64,000 bases of DNA. Source: Aureimonas glaciei. Lineage in GTDB: Bacteria; Pseudomonadota; Alphaproteobacteria; Rhizobiales; Rhizobiaceae. Position numbers and translations under genes: made by a program. The notes beneath the pieces were generated by a model. That model was not told where the DNA came from, searched no databases, and saw only the letters and a list, made by a program, of their open reading frames with translations. The stretch lies in the NCBI RefSeq assembly GCF_014643375.1, contig NZ_BMJJ01000008.1, positions 62,001 through 126,000 on the forward strand, in the 5' to 3' direction. Shown one piece after another: positions 1 to 9,980 of the stretch; position 1 is the stretch's first letter; every line of letters starts with the position of its first letter.

Positions 1-811
1 GCCTTCCGGCGAAGCTGCCGGTCTCTTGCGAAACGGCGCGGAACCGCTCGATCGCCGCCCAGAGCGCGTCCAGACCCTCGCCGGTCTGGCCGGAGACGGT
101 CAGCACCGGCGGCGACCACAGGGGATCGCGGGGGGCGAGGATGTTCAGCGCGGCGCGGAGTTCGGCAGCGGCCAGCCGCGCCCTTGCGGCATTCTCGCCA
201 TCGGCCTTGTTCACCGCGATGATGTCGGCGACCTCGACGATGCCCTTCTTGATGCCCTGCAGCTCGTCGCCGGCGCCCGGCAGCATCAGGAGGACGAAGA
301 GGTCGACCATGTCGGAGACGGTGATCTCGGACTGCCCGACGCCAACGGTTTCGACGATCACCACGTCGAAACCGGCGGCCTCGCACAGGAGCATGGTCTC
401 GCGCGTCTTCGCCGCGACGCCGCCGAGCGTGCCGGAGGAGGGCGAGGGACGCACGAAAGCGGCGGGATCGACGGCGAGCCGCGCCATCCGCGTCTTGTCG
501 CCGAGGATCGCGCCGCCGCTGCGCACCGAGGTCGGGTCGACGGCGAGCACCGCGACCCGCCGGCCCATGGCCGTCAGCATCGTGCCGAAACCGTCGATGA
601 GCGTCGACTTGCCGACGCCGGGAACCCCGGTCATGCCGATCCGGATCGATCGCCCGGTGCGGCCCGCCAGGCTGTCGAGCAGCGCGGTCGCGGCCGCCCG
701 GTGGTCGCCGCGAGTCGATTCTACCAGGGTGATCGCGCGCGACAGCGCCGTGCGGTCGCCTGTTGCGATCCGCCTGGCCAAGTCTTTCGGGTCGAGCTGG
801 GGCTTCGTCAT
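1..811 (-). CDS. meaB: MeaB/ArgK-family GTPase, methylmalonyl-CoA mutase chaperone (3' end cut by the window)
   Basis: G-protein chaperone that loads and protects cobalamin in methylmalonyl-CoA mutase. Read from the ATG at 811 on the minus strand, 270 codons are visible and the C-terminus lies outside the window. Visible motifs are a P-loop GVPGVGKST (residues 62-70), the MeaB-typical VDPTS with a following SGG and [12 protein letters not shown] (switch/Walker B area) and the guanine-specificity motif NKADG. The N-terminal helical stretch before the P-loop is also normal for the family. Its client mutase genes mutB and mutA are on the same strand about 5 kb away at 6088-9674, separated by the pqq operon and corA. 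I infer that it serves that mutase. It is divergent from pqqA, and the 223-nt gap between them must hold both promoters. Confidence 0.93.
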   Translation of the reverse strand, partial: MTKPQLDPKDLARRIATGDRTALSRAITLVESTRGDHRAAATALLDSLAGRTGRSIRIGMTGVPGVGKSTLIDGFGTMLTAMGRRVAVLAVDPTSVRSGGAILGDKTRMARLAVDPAAFVRPSPSSGTLGGVAAKTRETMLLCEAAGFDVVIVETVGVGQSEITVSDMVDLFVLLMLPGAGDELQGIKKGIVEVADIIAVNKADGENAARARLAAAELRAALNILAPRDPLWSPPVLTVSGQTGEGLDALWAAIERFRAVSQETGSFAGR

Positions 812-1034
812 CCCCTCTGCGTCTAGGCCGCGGGCGAGGGCCTGTCGAGAGGCCCGCGAAGCCGCCGAAAGGCGGAAATTGCGGTCGCGGCGTCCCTTTA
901 AGCCGGCTTTGACCTTACACATTTTTAATTCCGACCCCACTTCTAGGAGGGTGCCGGAGCGTATATGCTGAAGTTCTAGTGGGCACCGATCAACAAGGCT
1001 GGCGCCAAGCCGGCCGTCAATTGGGAGCTACAAA

Positions 1035-1112
1035 ATGGCCTGGAAGAAACCCGTTCTCGTCGAAGTCTGCGTCGCCATGGAAATCAACGGCTACATGCCG
1101 ATCGAATTCTAA
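1035..1112 (+). CDS. pqqA: PQQ precursor peptide PqqA (25 aa)
   Basis: Ribosomally made 25-residue precursor of the redox cofactor pyrroloquinoline quinone. It reads MAWKKPVLVEVC followed by the substrate core E16-I-N-G-Y20; PqqE cross-links Glu16 and Tyr20, and this ExxxY spacing is exact. The peptide is of normal length (22-29 aa) and too short for ordinary gene finders. The ATG at 1035 follows a GGGAG ribosome-binding site at about 8 nt. Only 3 nt separate its stop from the pqqB start. As the first gene of pqqABCDE it is usually the most strongly expressed. Confidence 0.96.
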   Translation: MAWKKPVLVEVCVAMEINGYMPIEF

Positions 1113-1115
1113 ATC

Positions 1116-2069
1116 GTGACAGCATCTGACAGCCGCGGGCGGGGCCAATCCCGCCTGCGGCTTTTCATTCTCGGGTCGGCCGCGGGGGGAGGTTTCCCGC
1201 AATGGAATTGTCTCTGCCAGGTCTGTCGTCTCTATTGGTCGGGTGACCCGCGCGTTTCGGCGCGCTCGCAATCCTCGATCGCGGCCACGGCCGACGGTGA
1301 GCATTGGCTGCTCCTCAACGCTTCGCCCGATCTTCGGGCCCAGATCATGGCTTCGCCCCCTTTGATGCCCAGCTGCGGCGCCGATGACGCGGCGCGGCGC
1401 GCCTCGCCGATTTCGGCGGTTCTCGTGACGAATGGCGACGTCGACCATGTCGCCGGCCTTCTGACGCTGCGCGAAAAGCAGGCCTTCAGTCTCTTCGGAA
1501 CCGAGGGGGTTCTCGGCGTCATCGCCGACAATCCCGTCTACAGCGTGCTCGATACCTCTTGCGTGACGACGCGGCCGGTGCGGATGAACGAGGCTTTCGA
1601 GCCCGTCCCCGGGCTCCAGGTCGAAATCTTTTCGGTGCCCGGCAAGGTGCCGCTCTATCTCGAACGCGGTGAGGTCGATGTCGGCGCCGAAGGCGACATG
1701 ACGGTCGGCGTCAAGCTCTCGGCGGGCGGGCGCACCGCCTACTATATCCCGGGCTGCGCCTTCGTGCCGGAGCATCTGGCCGCGCGCGTGGCAGGGGCGG
1801 ATCTTGCGCTCTTCGACGGCACGGTGTTCGTCGACGATGAAATGCAGAAGGCCGGTGTCGGCGCCAAGACGGGGCGTCGCATGGGCCACATGCCGATGAC
1901 CGGCGAGGGCGGCAGCATCCATGCCTTCGACGGACGGGATGTGAAGGACCGCGTCTATATCCATATCAACAATACCAACCCGGTGCTGATCGAAGGATCG
2001 GAGGAACGTCGGGCGATCGAGGCGGCGGGCTGGCGCGTCGCCCATGACGGGATGGAGATCGTGCCATGA
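1116..2069 (+). CDS. pqqB: PqqB, metallo-beta-lactamase-fold protein of PQQ biosynthesis
   Basis: 317-residue PqqB of the metallo-beta-lactamase fold, thought to act as a hydroxylase on the PqqA-derived Glu-Tyr intermediate before PqqC. The N-terminus has the characteristic GSAAGGGFPQWNC segment, where the Cys pair (CLCQVC) binds a structural zinc. The metal-site region NGDVDHVAGLL and a later MGHMPM stretch are also visible. The chosen start is GTG 1116, three bases after the pqqA stop; the length matches the family's roughly 300 aa. Its stop overlaps the pqqC ATG by four bases (ATGA), so translation of the two is probably coupled. Confidence 0.95.
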   Translation: MTASDSRGRGQSRLRLFILGSAAGGGFPQWNCLCQVCRLYWSGDPRVSARSQSSIAATADGEHWLLLNASPDLRAQIMASPPLMPSCGADDAARRASPISAVLVTNGDVDHVAGLLTLREKQAFSLFGTEGVLGVIADNPVYSVLDTSCVTTRPVRMNEAFEPVPGLQVEIFSVPGKVPLYLERGEVDVGAEGDMTVGVKLSAGGRTAYYIPGCAFVPEHLAARVAGADLALFDGTVFVDDEMQKAGVGAKTGRRMGHMPMTGEGGSIHAFDGRDVKDRVYIHINNTNPVLIEGSEERRAIEAAGWRVAHDGMEIVP

Positions 2070-2857
2070 CGATGATGAGCCCCGACGACTTCGTCTCCGC
2101 GCTGCGCGAGATCGGCGCGACGCGCTATCACCATCTCCACCCCTTCCAGCAGAAGCTGAATGCCGGCGAGCTGACGAAGGCGCAGGTCCAGGCCTGGGCG
2201 CTCAACCGCTATTACTACCAGTCGCAGATCCCGGTGAAGGACAGCTACATCCTCGCCCGGCTCGGCACGACGGAGCTCCGGCGAGACTGGCGCTCTCGCA
2301 TCATCGACCATGACGGCGACGAAGAGAATCGCGGCGGCATCGAGAAGTGGATCGCGCTCACCGACGGCGTCGGCCTCGACCGCGACTATGTCCTGTCCGG
2401 CGAGGGCATCCTGCCCGGCACCCGCTTTGCCGTCGACGCCTATGTGACCTTCGTGCGCGAGCGCACGCTGCTCGAAGCCGTCGCCTCGTCGCTGACGGAA
2501 CTGTTCTCGCCGCAGGCGATCGGCGCCCGCGTGCGGGGCATGCTCGAGCATTACGACTTCATCTCGCCGGAGACGCTCGCCTATTTCGACAAGCGGCCGG
2601 TGCAGGCCAAGCGCGATTCCGACTTCGCTTTGGACTACTGCCTGAAGCATGCGCGGCGGCCGGAAGAGCAGCGGGCGGTGCTGAACGCCTTGCGCTTCAA
2701 ATGCACCGTACTCTGGGCCCAGCTCGATGCGCTGCATCACGCCTATGTCGACCCGATCATGCCGCCGCCGGACGTCTGGCAGCCCGGGACGGGTGAAGCC
2801 CGGCCAGGCATGGGCGGATCCGCTGCGGCCGCGCCGGCCAGGGGCGCGGGAACGTGA
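2066..2857 (+). CDS. pqqC: PqqC, pyrroloquinoline-quinone synthase
   Basis: Cofactor-less oxidase that performs ring closure and the final multi-electron oxidation to PQQ. The protein is 263 aa, matching the usual 240-260. It is all-helical, with the conserved [16 protein letters not shown] segment, the DHDG and GGIEKW motifs, and the ALDYCLKHA stretch near the C-terminus. It overlaps pqqB by 4 nt at the start and pqqD by 4 nt (GTGA) at the end. The last roughly 25 residues are Gly/Ala/Pro-rich and less conserved. Confidence 0.96.
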   Translation: MTMMSPDDFVSALREIGATRYHHLHPFQQKLNAGELTKAQVQAWALNRYYYQSQIPVKDSYILARLGTTELRRDWRSRIIDHDGDEENRGGIEKWIALTDGVGLDRDYVLSGEGILPGTRFAVDAYVTFVRERTLLEAVASSLTELFSPQAIGARVRGMLEHYDFISPETLAYFDKRPVQAKRDSDFALDYCLKHARRPEEQRAVLNALRFKCTVLWAQLDALHHAYVDPIMPPPDVWQPGTGEARPGMGGSAAAAPARGAGT

Positions 2858-3132
2858 CCGGCATCGCCGACGATGTCGTGCCAAAATTTCCGCATGGCGT
2901 GCGATTCCGCGAGGACAAGGCGCGCGGCACCTTCATTCTCGTCGCGCCCGAGCGCATCTTTCAAGCCGACGAAGTGTCGGTCGAGATCCTGAAGCGCATC
3001 GACGGAAAGACACGATTCGACGATCTCCTGGCGGCGCTGGCGTTCGTCTTCACCGCCGATCTCTCGGTCATCCGCCCCGATGTCGAGAGCTTTCTTCTCG
3101 ACCTTCAGGGCAAGCAGATGGTGGAGCTATGA
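2854..3132 (+). CDS. pqqD: PqqD, PqqA-binding chaperone
   Basis: Small RiPP recognition element protein (92 aa) that binds PqqA and presents it to the radical SAM enzyme PqqE. Visible landmarks are [16 protein letters not shown] near the N-terminus and a wing helix segment [14 protein letters not shown]. It starts with GTG at 2854 inside the pqqC stop (GTGA) and ends with an ATGA overlap to pqqE, so it is not fused to pqqC or pqqE as it is in some methylotrophs. Confidence 0.94.
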   Translation: MTGIADDVVPKFPHGVRFREDKARGTFILVAPERIFQADEVSVEILKRIDGKTRFDDLLAALAFVFTADLSVIRPDVESFLLDLQGKQMVEL

Positions 3133-4283
3133 ACGAGATCGTCTTCCCAACGCCCGCAGCCCCCCTGACGGAGGCCGAGCCGGTCACCCGCCGCGTCCCG
3201 CCGCCACCGATCGGACTCCTGGCCGAACTCACGCACCGCTGCCCGCTGCGCTGCACCTACTGTTCCAACCCGCTAGAGCTCGACGCCCGTTCCGCCGAGC
3301 TCGATACCGAGACCTGGAAGCGCGTCTTCACCGAGGCGGCGGAGCTCGGCGTCATCCACATTCACCTCTCCGGCGGCGAGCCGACGGCGCGGCGCGACAT
3401 CGTCGAGCTGACGCGCCATGCCGCCGAGGTCGGGCTCTACACCAACCTCATCACGTCCGGCATCGGCGTCAGCCCGGCCATGCTGGACGATCTGCACGCC
3501 GCCGGCCTCGACCATATCCAGCTGTCGCTGCAGGGCGCGGACGCCGGCGTGACCGAGCTGGTCGGCGGCTACAAGGGCGGCTTCGAGCGCAAGGAGGCCT
3601 TTGCCGCCGAGGTCGTGAAGCGCGGCTTCCCGCTGACGCTGAACGCCGTCATCCACCGGATGAACATCCACCAGGTGCCCCAGATGATCGACAAGGCCGT
3701 CGCCTTCGGGGCGAAGCGGCTGGAGATCGCGCACACGCAGTATTACGGCTGGGCGCTGAAGAACCGGGCGCAGCTGATGCCGGCGCGCGAGGACGTCGAC
3801 CGCACCATCACCGAGGTGGAGGAGGCGCGCGTTCGGCTGAAGGGCGTGCTCGTCATCGACGCGGTGTTTCCCGACTACTACGCCCGCTATCCCAAGACCT
3901 GCAACGGCGGCTGGGGCCAGCGCACGCTCTCCGTGACGCCAGCCGGCTTCGCGCTGCCCTGCCATGCCGCGCAGACGATCAAGCATCTCGACTTCTGGTC
4001 GGTGCGCGACCATTCGATCGCCGACATCTGGGCGTCGTCGCCGGCCTTCGAGGCCTATCGCGGCACCGACTGGATGCCCGAGCCCTGCCGCTCCTGCGAG
4101 CGCAAGCATATCGACTTCGGCGGCTGCCGCTGCCAGGCGCTGGCGCTGACGGGCGACGCCCGCAACACCGACCCGGCCTGCATCAAGTCGCCCTTCCACA
4201 CCGAGCTCGGCGACATCGCCGTCACCGAATCGGCCATGGAATCGCCGGGGCCGGCGACCTACCGCGCCTTCAGCCGGGGCTGA
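3129..4283 (+). CDS. pqqE: PqqE, radical SAM Glu-Tyr cross-linking enzyme
   Basis: Radical S-adenosylmethionine enzyme forming the C-C bond between Glu16 and Tyr20 of PqqA. The 384-aa protein has the radical SAM cluster CPLRCTYC (CxxxCxxC) near residue 40, the GGEP motif, and a C-terminal SPASM region with Cys-rich segments ([27 protein letters not shown]) for auxiliary Fe-S clusters. ATG 3129 overlaps the pqqD stop by 4 nt; longer in-frame upstream extensions run through pqqD and are ignored. It is the last gene of the operon. No pqqF/pqqG protease and no PQQ-dependent dehydrogenase are in the window. Confidence 0.96.
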   Translation: MNEIVFPTPAAPLTEAEPVTRRVPPPPIGLLAELTHRCPLRCTYCSNPLELDARSAELDTETWKRVFTEAAELGVIHIHLSGGEPTARRDIVELTRHAAEVGLYTNLITSGIGVSPAMLDDLHAAGLDHIQLSLQGADAGVTELVGGYKGGFERKEAFAAEVVKRGFPLTLNAVIHRMNIHQVPQMIDKAVAFGAKRLEIAHTQYYGWALKNRAQLMPAREDVDRTITEVEEARVRLKGVLVIDAVFPDYYARYPKTCNGGWGQRTLSVTPAGFALPCHAAQTIKHLDFWSVRDHSIADIWASSPAFEAYRGTDWMPEPCRSCERKHIDFGGCRCQALALTGDARNTDPACIKSPFHTELGDIAVTESAMESPGPATYRAFSRG

Positions 4284-4306
4284 CGGCGCGATAGGTGCGG
4301 CGGGGT

Positions 4307-4528
4307 TCAAGGCCCGAACGACGAACAGGATGCAGAGTACGTTCGGTTCCGGGGCATCGAGCGGCCGGTCATTGCTTTCGCCTTGACCTCGGCGCGCTGG
4401 AGAAGCTGCTCGCTGTGGATGAGGCCGACGTCAAGAGTCGAGCGCGCAGTGGCTTGCCGCCTTGCGATGAATTCACCTTCGATTGCCGCCGCCACCTCCG
4501 CCGGTTCCAATAGGCCGTTGGCTGCCAC
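4307..4528 (-). CDS. Possible small protein of unknown function, antitoxin-like in appearance
   Basis: Weak candidate of 73 codons read from a GTG at 4528, preceded by an AAGG-type stretch. The peptide contains EVAAAIEGEFIARRQA and an SEQLLQRAEV helix, which loosely resembles small plasmid-type antitoxins (EFIARG...S-EEVL). I cannot confirm a family, and no toxin gene is adjacent. The open frame continues upstream into the repeat at 4564, which translates into the repeat-derived NPHPEPVEG string, so the upstream part is not coding. It may equally be a decayed remnant or chance. Confidence 0.22.
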   Translation of the reverse strand: MAANGLLEPAEVAAAIEGEFIARRQATARSTLDVGLIHSEQLLQRAEVKAKAMTGRSMPRNRTYSASCSSFGP

Positions 4529-4563
4529 CCTTTCCGGGCCACAAGGCCGGCAGTTCAGGCGTC

Positions 4564-4713
4564 GTGCCGACCCTCGCCCTTCGACAGGCTCAGGATGAGG
4601 GTTTTGGGGGGGAGGGGCGACCAACTTTCTGACATGACGAGACTTCGCGGCTGGCTGCCGACCGCTCACCCATCACCCTCATCCTGAGCCTGTCGAAGGA
4701 CGAGGGTCGGCAC
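4564..4713. repeat. Inverted pair of 38-bp repeats in the gap after pqqE
   Basis: Arms at 4564-4601 and 4676-4713 are reverse complements over 38 nt with a single mismatch (C versus T). Each contains the core CCTTCGACAGGCTCAGGAT. A 74-nt spacer separates them, including a run of seven G near 4605. The core is a dispersed intergenic repeat type that I recognise from many proteobacterial genomes, but I know no assigned function. The rest of 4284-4866 holds only the doubtful small ORF at 4307-4528 and no other supported gene. Confidence 0.85.
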
Positions 4714-4866
4714 GAGGCCTGTGATAATCAATCATCAAGGGCTTCAGCGGACGGAGGTCAGCGCGGCACCCGAACTGGTCAACGAACACTGGAGTCCGTC
4801 AGCGAGACGCGCACGCAACTGCTTGTCCTGGCCATGCGCGCCGGTCGTTTGCGACGACTGTGCCGG

Positions 4867-5928
4867 CTACAGCCAGCGCTTGTAGCGGAAGAAGATCAGC
4901 GGCAGCACGGCCGAGATCGCCATCAGGCCGATCGCCATGGGGTAGCCGAGGTGCCAGTCGAGTTCCGGCATGAACTTGAAGTTCATGCCGTAGATCGAGG
5001 CAACCAGCGTCGGCGGCATGAAGCCGACGGCCGCGACCGAAAAAATCTTGATGATGGCGTTCTGCTCGATCGAGATCATGCCGACCGTGGTGTCGAGCAG
5101 GAAGGTCGTCTTGTTCGACAGGAAGGAAACGAAGTCGTTCAGCGAGGTGATGTCGCGCGACATTGCCTTGACCCGGGCCTTGGCATCCTTCGGGCCTTTC
5201 CGCCGGTCGAGCACGAACTGCAGATAGGGCATCATCCGGTCGAGGGTGGCGAGGCTCTCGCGCGTGCGAGAGATCAGGTCGCCGGCGGCGCCGATGCGCC
5301 GCAGCAGCGACTTGAAGTCGGCATTGGCGGTCGGGCGCTTGTTGCCGGAGGCCGAGAAGATATCGGCGGCGATGCGGTCGAGATCGGCGGCGATGGCTTC
5401 CATCATGTCGGCGACGCGGTCGATCACCGTCTCCACCAGGCCGATCAGGATCGCGTCGGCGGTCGGTATTTTGGGCGCCTTGCCGTTGCCGTTGCCCAGA
5501 ACCTGCGCCGAGGTTTCGCCCTCGACCGACGGTCCCGGCTGGAACATCGCCTCGCCGGCGTCCCGGCAGAGTTTCGCCGAATAGATGACGAAGGATTTCG
5601 GCTCGGTATAGCGCAGCGTCACCAGCCGCTTGCCGGTGAGGATGAAGGTCACCGGCGCGAAGGCGGGCGAGCCGGTGTCGAGGCCGAAGACGACCGAGGC
5701 GGTCATGAAGTCGGCATCGCCCTCGGAATAGAGACGGCTCGAGACCTCGATCTCGCGCATTTCCTCGCGCGTCGGCACTTCGATCGACGCGAAGCGCTCT
5801 ACCAGCCGTTCCTCGGCCTTGCTCGGATTGATCAGGTCGATCCAGATGGCGTCGGCGGGAATGACGTCGTCGTCGATCCTCTCGGCATGCATCTGGCCGG
5901 ACGGGTCGGGGCGGTAGATCTCGAGCAT
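4867..5928 (-). CDS. corA: CorA-family divalent cation (Mg2+/Co2+) transporter
   Basis: Pentameric inner-membrane magnesium channel of the CorA family. The 353-aa protein has a large soluble N-terminal domain, the long pore helix leading into the first membrane segment (IFSVAAVGFMPPTLVASIY), the signature GMN at about 314-316 followed by FKFMPEL, and a second membrane segment ending in the basic tail FRYKRWL. I chose the ATG at 5928 because GGAG lies just upstream; an in-frame ATG 33 nt earlier lacks this and adds non-conserved residues. It ends far from the inverted repeats and stands alone, 159 nt downstream of mutB on the same strand. Confidence 0.93.
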   Translation of the reverse strand: MLEIYRPDPSGQMHAERIDDDVIPADAIWIDLINPSKAEERLVERFASIEVPTREEMREIEVSSRLYSEGDADFMTASVVFGLDTGSPAFAPVTFILTGKRLVTLRYTEPKSFVIYSAKLCRDAGEAMFQPGPSVEGETSAQVLGNGNGKAPKIPTADAILIGLVETVIDRVADMMEAIAADLDRIAADIFSASGNKRPTANADFKSLLRRIGAAGDLISRTRESLATLDRMMPYLQFVLDRRKGPKDAKARVKAMSRDITSLNDFVSFLSNKTTFLLDTTVGMISIEQNAIIKIFSVAAVGFMPPTLVASIYGMNFKFMPELDWHLGYPMAIGLMAISAVLPLIFFRYKRWL

Positions 5929-6087
5929 CGGCAAACTCCTGCACCCGCCGCATCGCAGCATGGACGGGCCGAAGCTGCATGCACCGCACCGGCAGGCCGC
6001 GCAAGCCCCGCGGCCCTCGTCAGCCCAGGCCGCCGTCCATGCCGAGGCAGGGAGGGCGCAAGGCCGCCCCGCCTGTTCCGGCGCCGC

Positions 6088-8250
6088 CTATTCGGCGGCG
6101 AGGCTGCCATGGCCGAGGCGGAGGGCGAGTTCGTCGAGCAGCTGTTCGGCGGCCTCGGCGATCACCGTGCCGGGCGGGAAGATGGCGCTGGCGCCGGCCG
6201 CGCGCAGGGCGTCGAAATCCTGCGGCGGAATGACGCCGCCGACGACGATCATGATGTCGCCGCGCCCTTGCGCCTCCAGGGCCGCCTTCAGCGCCGGCAC
6301 GAGGGTGAGGTGGCCGGCGGCGAGCGAGGAGGCGCCGACGATGTGGACGTCGTTCTCCACCGCCTGGCGCGCCGCCTCCTCCGGCGCCTGGAACAGCGGG
6401 CCGATGTCGACGTCGAAGCCGAGATCGGCGAAGGCCGAGGCGATCACCTTCTGGCCGCGGTCGTGGCCGTCCTGCCCCATCTTGACGACGAGGATGCGGG
6501 GACGTCGCCCCTCGGCCTTGGCGAAAGCCGCCGTCCGCTTCAGCATCGCCTCGATCCGCTCCGACATGGCGCCGGCCTCCCGCTTGTAGACGCCCGATAT
6601 CACCCGGGACTGCGCGACGTGGCGGCCAAAAGCCTTTTCCAGCGCCATCGCCATCTCGCCGACCGTGGCGTGCGCGCGGGCCGCCTCGATCGACAAAGCG
6701 AGCAGATTGCCCGGGCCATCTTTCGCGGCCCGCGTCAGCGCCTCGAGCGCGGCCTCAACCGCTCCCGGATCGCGCGATGCCTTGAGCCGCGCGAGCTTTT
6801 CCAGCTGCTGTCGGCGCACGTCGGCATTGTCGACCCTGAGCACGTCGATGTCGTCGAGGCTGCCGGCGCGGTAGCGGTTGACGCCGACGACGACCTGCGC
6901 GCCGGAATCGATGCGCGCCTGCGTCTTGGCGGCGGCCTCCTCGATGCGCGTCTTCGGCAGGCCCTTTTCGATCGCCTTGGCCATGCCGCCGAGTTCGTCG
7001 ACCTCGGCGATGTGGGCGAGCGCCTTTTCCGCCAGCGCGTGCGTCAGGCTCTCGACATAGGCCGAACCGCCCCAGGGATCGATGATGCGCGTCGTGCCGC
7101 TCTCGCGCGCCAGCACATGCTGGGTGTTGCGGGCGATGCGGGCCGAGACGTCCGTCGGCAGGGCCAGCGCCTCGTCGAAAGAATTGGTGTGCAGCGACTG
7201 CGTGTGCCCCTGCGTCGCCGCCATCGCCTCGACGCAGGTTCGGACCACGTTGTTCATCACGTCCTGCGCCGTCAACGACCAGCCGGAGGTCTGCGAATGG
7301 GTGCGCAGCGACAGCGACCGCGGGTCCTTCGGCCGGAAATTCTTCTGCATCAGCTGCGCCCAGACGAGGCGGGCCGCCCGCATCTTGGCGACTTCCATGA
7401 AGAAGTTCATGCCCGTCGCCCAGAAGAAGGACAGGCGCGGCGCGAAGCGGTCGATGTCGAGCCCCGCGGCGACGCCCGCCCGGGCGTATTCGAGCCCGTC
7501 GGCCAGCGTATAGGCGAGCTCGAGGTCGGCCGTCGCTCCGGCCTCCTGCATGTGGTAGCCGGAAATCGAGATCGAATTGTACTTCGGCATGTGCTCGGAG
7601 GTGTAGGCGAAAATGTCCGAGACGATCCGCATAGAGGCGGCGGGCGGGTAGATGTAGGTGTTGCGGACCATGAACTCCTTCAGGATGTCGTTCTGGATGG
7701 TCCCCGACAGCGCCTTCTGCGGCACGCCCTGTTCCTCGGCGGCGACGATGTAGAGCGCCATCACCGGCAACACCGCGCCGTTCATCGTCATCGACACGCT
7801 CATCTCGCCCAGCGGAATGCCGTCGAAGAGCTGGCGCATGTCGATGATGGAATCGATCGCGACGCCGGCCATGCCGACATCGCCGGCGACGCGCGGATGG
7901 TCGGAATCATAACCGCGATGGGTGGCGAGATCGAAGGCGACGGAGAGGCCTTTCTGGCCGGCCGCGAGATTGCGCCGGTAGAAGGCATTCGACGCCTCGG
8001 CCGTGGAGAAGCCGGCATATTGCCGGATCGTCCAGGGTTTTTGCACGAACATCGTGGGGTAGGGGCCGCGGATGTAGGGGGCAAAGCCCGGAAACGTGTC
8101 GAGGGCGGGCAAGTCCGCCAGATCCGCCTCGGCATAGACGGGCTTCAGCACGAGGCCTTCCGGCGTCTCGAAGCCAGGCCCCGACGCGGTTGGCGGCTCG
8201 GCGTCCGAACGCTGCCAGTCCAGTCCGGTGAAATCGGGGATCGTGTTCAT
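6088..8250 (-). CDS. mutB: Methylmalonyl-CoA mutase, large (catalytic, B12-binding) subunit
   Basis: Adenosylcobalamin-dependent isomerase converting (R)-methylmalonyl-CoA to succinyl-CoA, the last step of propionyl-CoA assimilation. The 720-aa length is normal. The N-terminal TIM-barrel region shows the substrate-site stretch RGPYPTMF then [12 protein letters not shown] and [10 protein letters not shown]. The C-terminal cobalamin domain has the DxHxxG motif as GQDGHDRG and the later [10 protein letters not shown]. The ATG at 8250 overlaps the mutA stop by 4 nt, so the two subunits are translationally coupled. The partial meaB at the window start encodes the matching GTPase. Confidence 0.97.
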   Translation of the reverse strand: MNTIPDFTGLDWQRSDAEPPTASGPGFETPEGLVLKPVYAEADLADLPALDTFPGFAPYIRGPYPTMFVQKPWTIRQYAGFSTAEASNAFYRRNLAAGQKGLSVAFDLATHRGYDSDHPRVAGDVGMAGVAIDSIIDMRQLFDGIPLGEMSVSMTMNGAVLPVMALYIVAAEEQGVPQKALSGTIQNDILKEFMVRNTYIYPPAASMRIVSDIFAYTSEHMPKYNSISISGYHMQEAGATADLELAYTLADGLEYARAGVAAGLDIDRFAPRLSFFWATGMNFFMEVAKMRAARLVWAQLMQKNFRPKDPRSLSLRTHSQTSGWSLTAQDVMNNVVRTCVEAMAATQGHTQSLHTNSFDEALALPTDVSARIARNTQHVLARESGTTRIIDPWGGSAYVESLTHALAEKALAHIAEVDELGGMAKAIEKGLPKTRIEEAAAKTQARIDSGAQVVVGVNRYRAGSLDDIDVLRVDNADVRRQQLEKLARLKASRDPGAVEAALEALTRAAKDGPGNLLALSIEAARAHATVGEMAMALEKAFGRHVAQSRVISGVYKREAGAMSERIEAMLKRTAAFAKAEGRRPRILVVKMGQDGHDRGQKVIASAFADLGFDVDIGPLFQAPEEAARQAVENDVHIVGASSLAAGHLTLVPALKAALEAQGRGDIMIVVGGVIPPQDFDALRAAGASAIFPPGTVIAEAAEQLLDELALRLGHGSLAAE

Positions 8251-9674
8251 GCCGCGGCCTCCGCCTCTTCCGCCAGCCTGTGAGCCTTCAGGGACGTTCC
8301 TTCGGTAGGCGTCTCGCCGGTCTCGCGCGTCTCGTCTCGTGCGATCAGAACCGGCGGCGCCCGCTCGTCGCCGAGCGGATAGAGCGTCACGCCGATGATC
8401 GGCCGGCGGCCCGCGGCGATCTCCGCGTCGCGGGCCCGCCGCGTCGCCGCGATCCTCGCCTGCAGGCGCCCCGCCTTCAGGCTCTGGAAGATGCCGCCTT
8501 CCGCTTCGATCTGCCGGAATTCCCGCCAGCCGGCCTCGGCCATGGCGTCGGTCAGGGCCTCGATACCGCCGGAGCCGGCGGCCGGATCGGCGACGCGCCC
8601 GAGCCCCGATTCCTCGCGCAGGATCAGCTGCGTGTTGCGGGCAAGGCGCCGGGCGCGCTCCTCGGGCAGGCCGTTGGCCGCCGTGAACGGCAGGACGCTG
8701 AGCGAATCCGCGCCGCCTGTCGCGGCGGCGAAGGCGGCGATCGTCGTGCGCAGGATGTTGGCGTGGGGATCGCGCGCGGCCATCATCCGGTACGAGGTCT
8801 CGACATGCAGCCGGGTGGGAGCGGGGGATGCCAGCCCCGAGAGCTGCAGCACGCGGCGCCAGAGCAGCCGCAGGGCCCGGAGCTTGGCCGTGACGAGAAA
8901 CTGTTGCTGGTCGGCGGCGAGGGTGAAGCCGATGGCGTCGGCGGCGTGCGCCACTGGCATGCCGGCATCGGCCAAAGCGCGCAGGTGGTAGACGGCGGTG
9001 GCGAGCGTCGCGCCGAGTTCCTGCGCCTCGCTGGCGCCCGCGTCGTGATAGATCCGGCCGTCTGCCTCGACCATGCGGCCGGCAAAACCCTCCGCGGCCC
9101 TCGAAACGGCGAGCGCGCCGCATTCGGCCCGCAGCTTCACGTCGTCGTCCGGGAAGCGGCCGGCGAAAGCGAGCGGTCCGATGGCGTCGATGCCCGCGTC
9201 GAGACTGAGCGCCGCGGGCGCCAGCCCTTGGCCAGCGGCGAGCTTTGTGAGGGCGGCGACCAGGGCCGCGCCTTGCGGGTGCGGCTCGATGCGCAGGTGG
9301 ACGATGTCGAGCATGACGCCGTGAAGCACGGCGGCGAGGGCCTCTTCCGTCGCCGGCAGACCAAAACCCCGCGCGGCGCCTGCGCCCTCGAAGCACAGCG
9401 CCAGCGCCTCGGCGCCGGCCTCGAGGTCGACCAGGGCCTGGGCCGCGGCGCGCGCGGGGTCCGGATCGTCGAGGCGCTGGGCGATCATCCAGCCGGCGGC
9501 GCGCGTGGCGATCGGGGTCGCGGGCGTCCGGCGCGGATAGAGCGGACCATAGGCGATGCCGTCGTCGGTGTGCGCCGTCAGGGTGTCGAAGCCCGCACCC
9601 GCCAATGCCTTTTCGGCCAGCGCCCGCCAGTCGGCTTCGCTGCGCAAGGCAAATCCCTCACCCCTGTCTGACAT
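8247..9674 (-). CDS. mutA: Methylmalonyl-CoA mutase, small subunit (short form)
   Basis: Non-catalytic partner subunit of methylmalonyl-CoA mutase, homologous to the barrel domain of MutB: motifs such as [27 protein letters not shown] and VADPAAGS are visible. The ATG at 9674 has GGAGG 8 nt upstream; a GTG 6 nt earlier is too close to that site. At 475 aa it is clearly shorter than the roughly 600-640 aa typical of two-domain MutA proteins: it ends soon after the linker ([11 protein letters not shown]...) and lacks the degenerate B12-binding domain. The stop overlaps mutB, so this looks like a stable natural form rather than a fresh frameshift. Confidence 0.93.
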   Translation of the reverse strand: MSDRGEGFALRSEADWRALAEKALAGAGFDTLTAHTDDGIAYGPLYPRRTPATPIATRAAGWMIAQRLDDPDPARAAAQALVDLEAGAEALALCFEGAGAARGFGLPATEEALAAVLHGVMLDIVHLRIEPHPQGAALVAALTKLAAGQGLAPAALSLDAGIDAIGPLAFAGRFPDDDVKLRAECGALAVSRAAEGFAGRMVEADGRIYHDAGASEAQELGATLATAVYHLRALADAGMPVAHAADAIGFTLAADQQQFLVTAKLRALRLLWRRVLQLSGLASPAPTRLHVETSYRMMAARDPHANILRTTIAAFAAATGGADSLSVLPFTAANGLPEERARRLARNTQLILREESGLGRVADPAAGSGGIEALTDAMAEAGWREFRQIEAEGGIFQSLKAGRLQARIAATRRARDAEIAAGRRPIIGVTLYPLGDERAPPVLIARDETRETGETPTEGTSLKAHRLAEEAEAAA

Positions 9675-9980
9675 CGGCACGTCCTCCCTGCTCAGACATA
9701 CGGCAAGCCAGCGCCGGCGGAAACGCTTCCTTCGGCCTACAGCGCCGTCTGCGGCGCCGGTTCCCGGTTTTCAGTGCCGCATTCGGCAGAAAATACCTTC
9801 AATCGAGCCGGGCGCCGGGTCCGAAGCTGGAAGCGAATGGCTGACGCGGGTGGTTTGCAGTCGGTCCGCTTATGAGAATTGGTCACGTCCGGTCACGTTT
9901 ACAGGATACGACAAACGATCGGGTACGCTTGTCGACCGCAGTAACGCTTCGTCAACGATGTTCTCTTAGCCCTCCTACGC
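9675..9980. other. Intergenic region between divergent mutA and a lytic transglycosylase gene
   Basis: 306 nt with no supported gene. It must contain the mutA promoter (minus) and the promoter of the lipoprotein at 9981 (plus). A short tandem occurrence of GGTCACGT at about 9881-9897 is visible. I see no riboswitch or clear operator; in particular there is no obvious cobalamin-box architecture, although the mutase is B12-dependent. Confidence 0.5.

Noticed and set aside
26-971. Plus-strand open frames at the window start
   Set aside because: They are antisense to meaB, whose P-loop and NKADG motifs are clear on the minus strand.
4834-8283. Very long plus-strand open frame across corA and mutB (1149 codons)
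   Set aside because: It is the antisense shadow of corA and mutB in a high-GC genome: the peptide is Arg/Gly/His/Asp-rich without domains, while the minus strand has clear CorA and MutB motifs.
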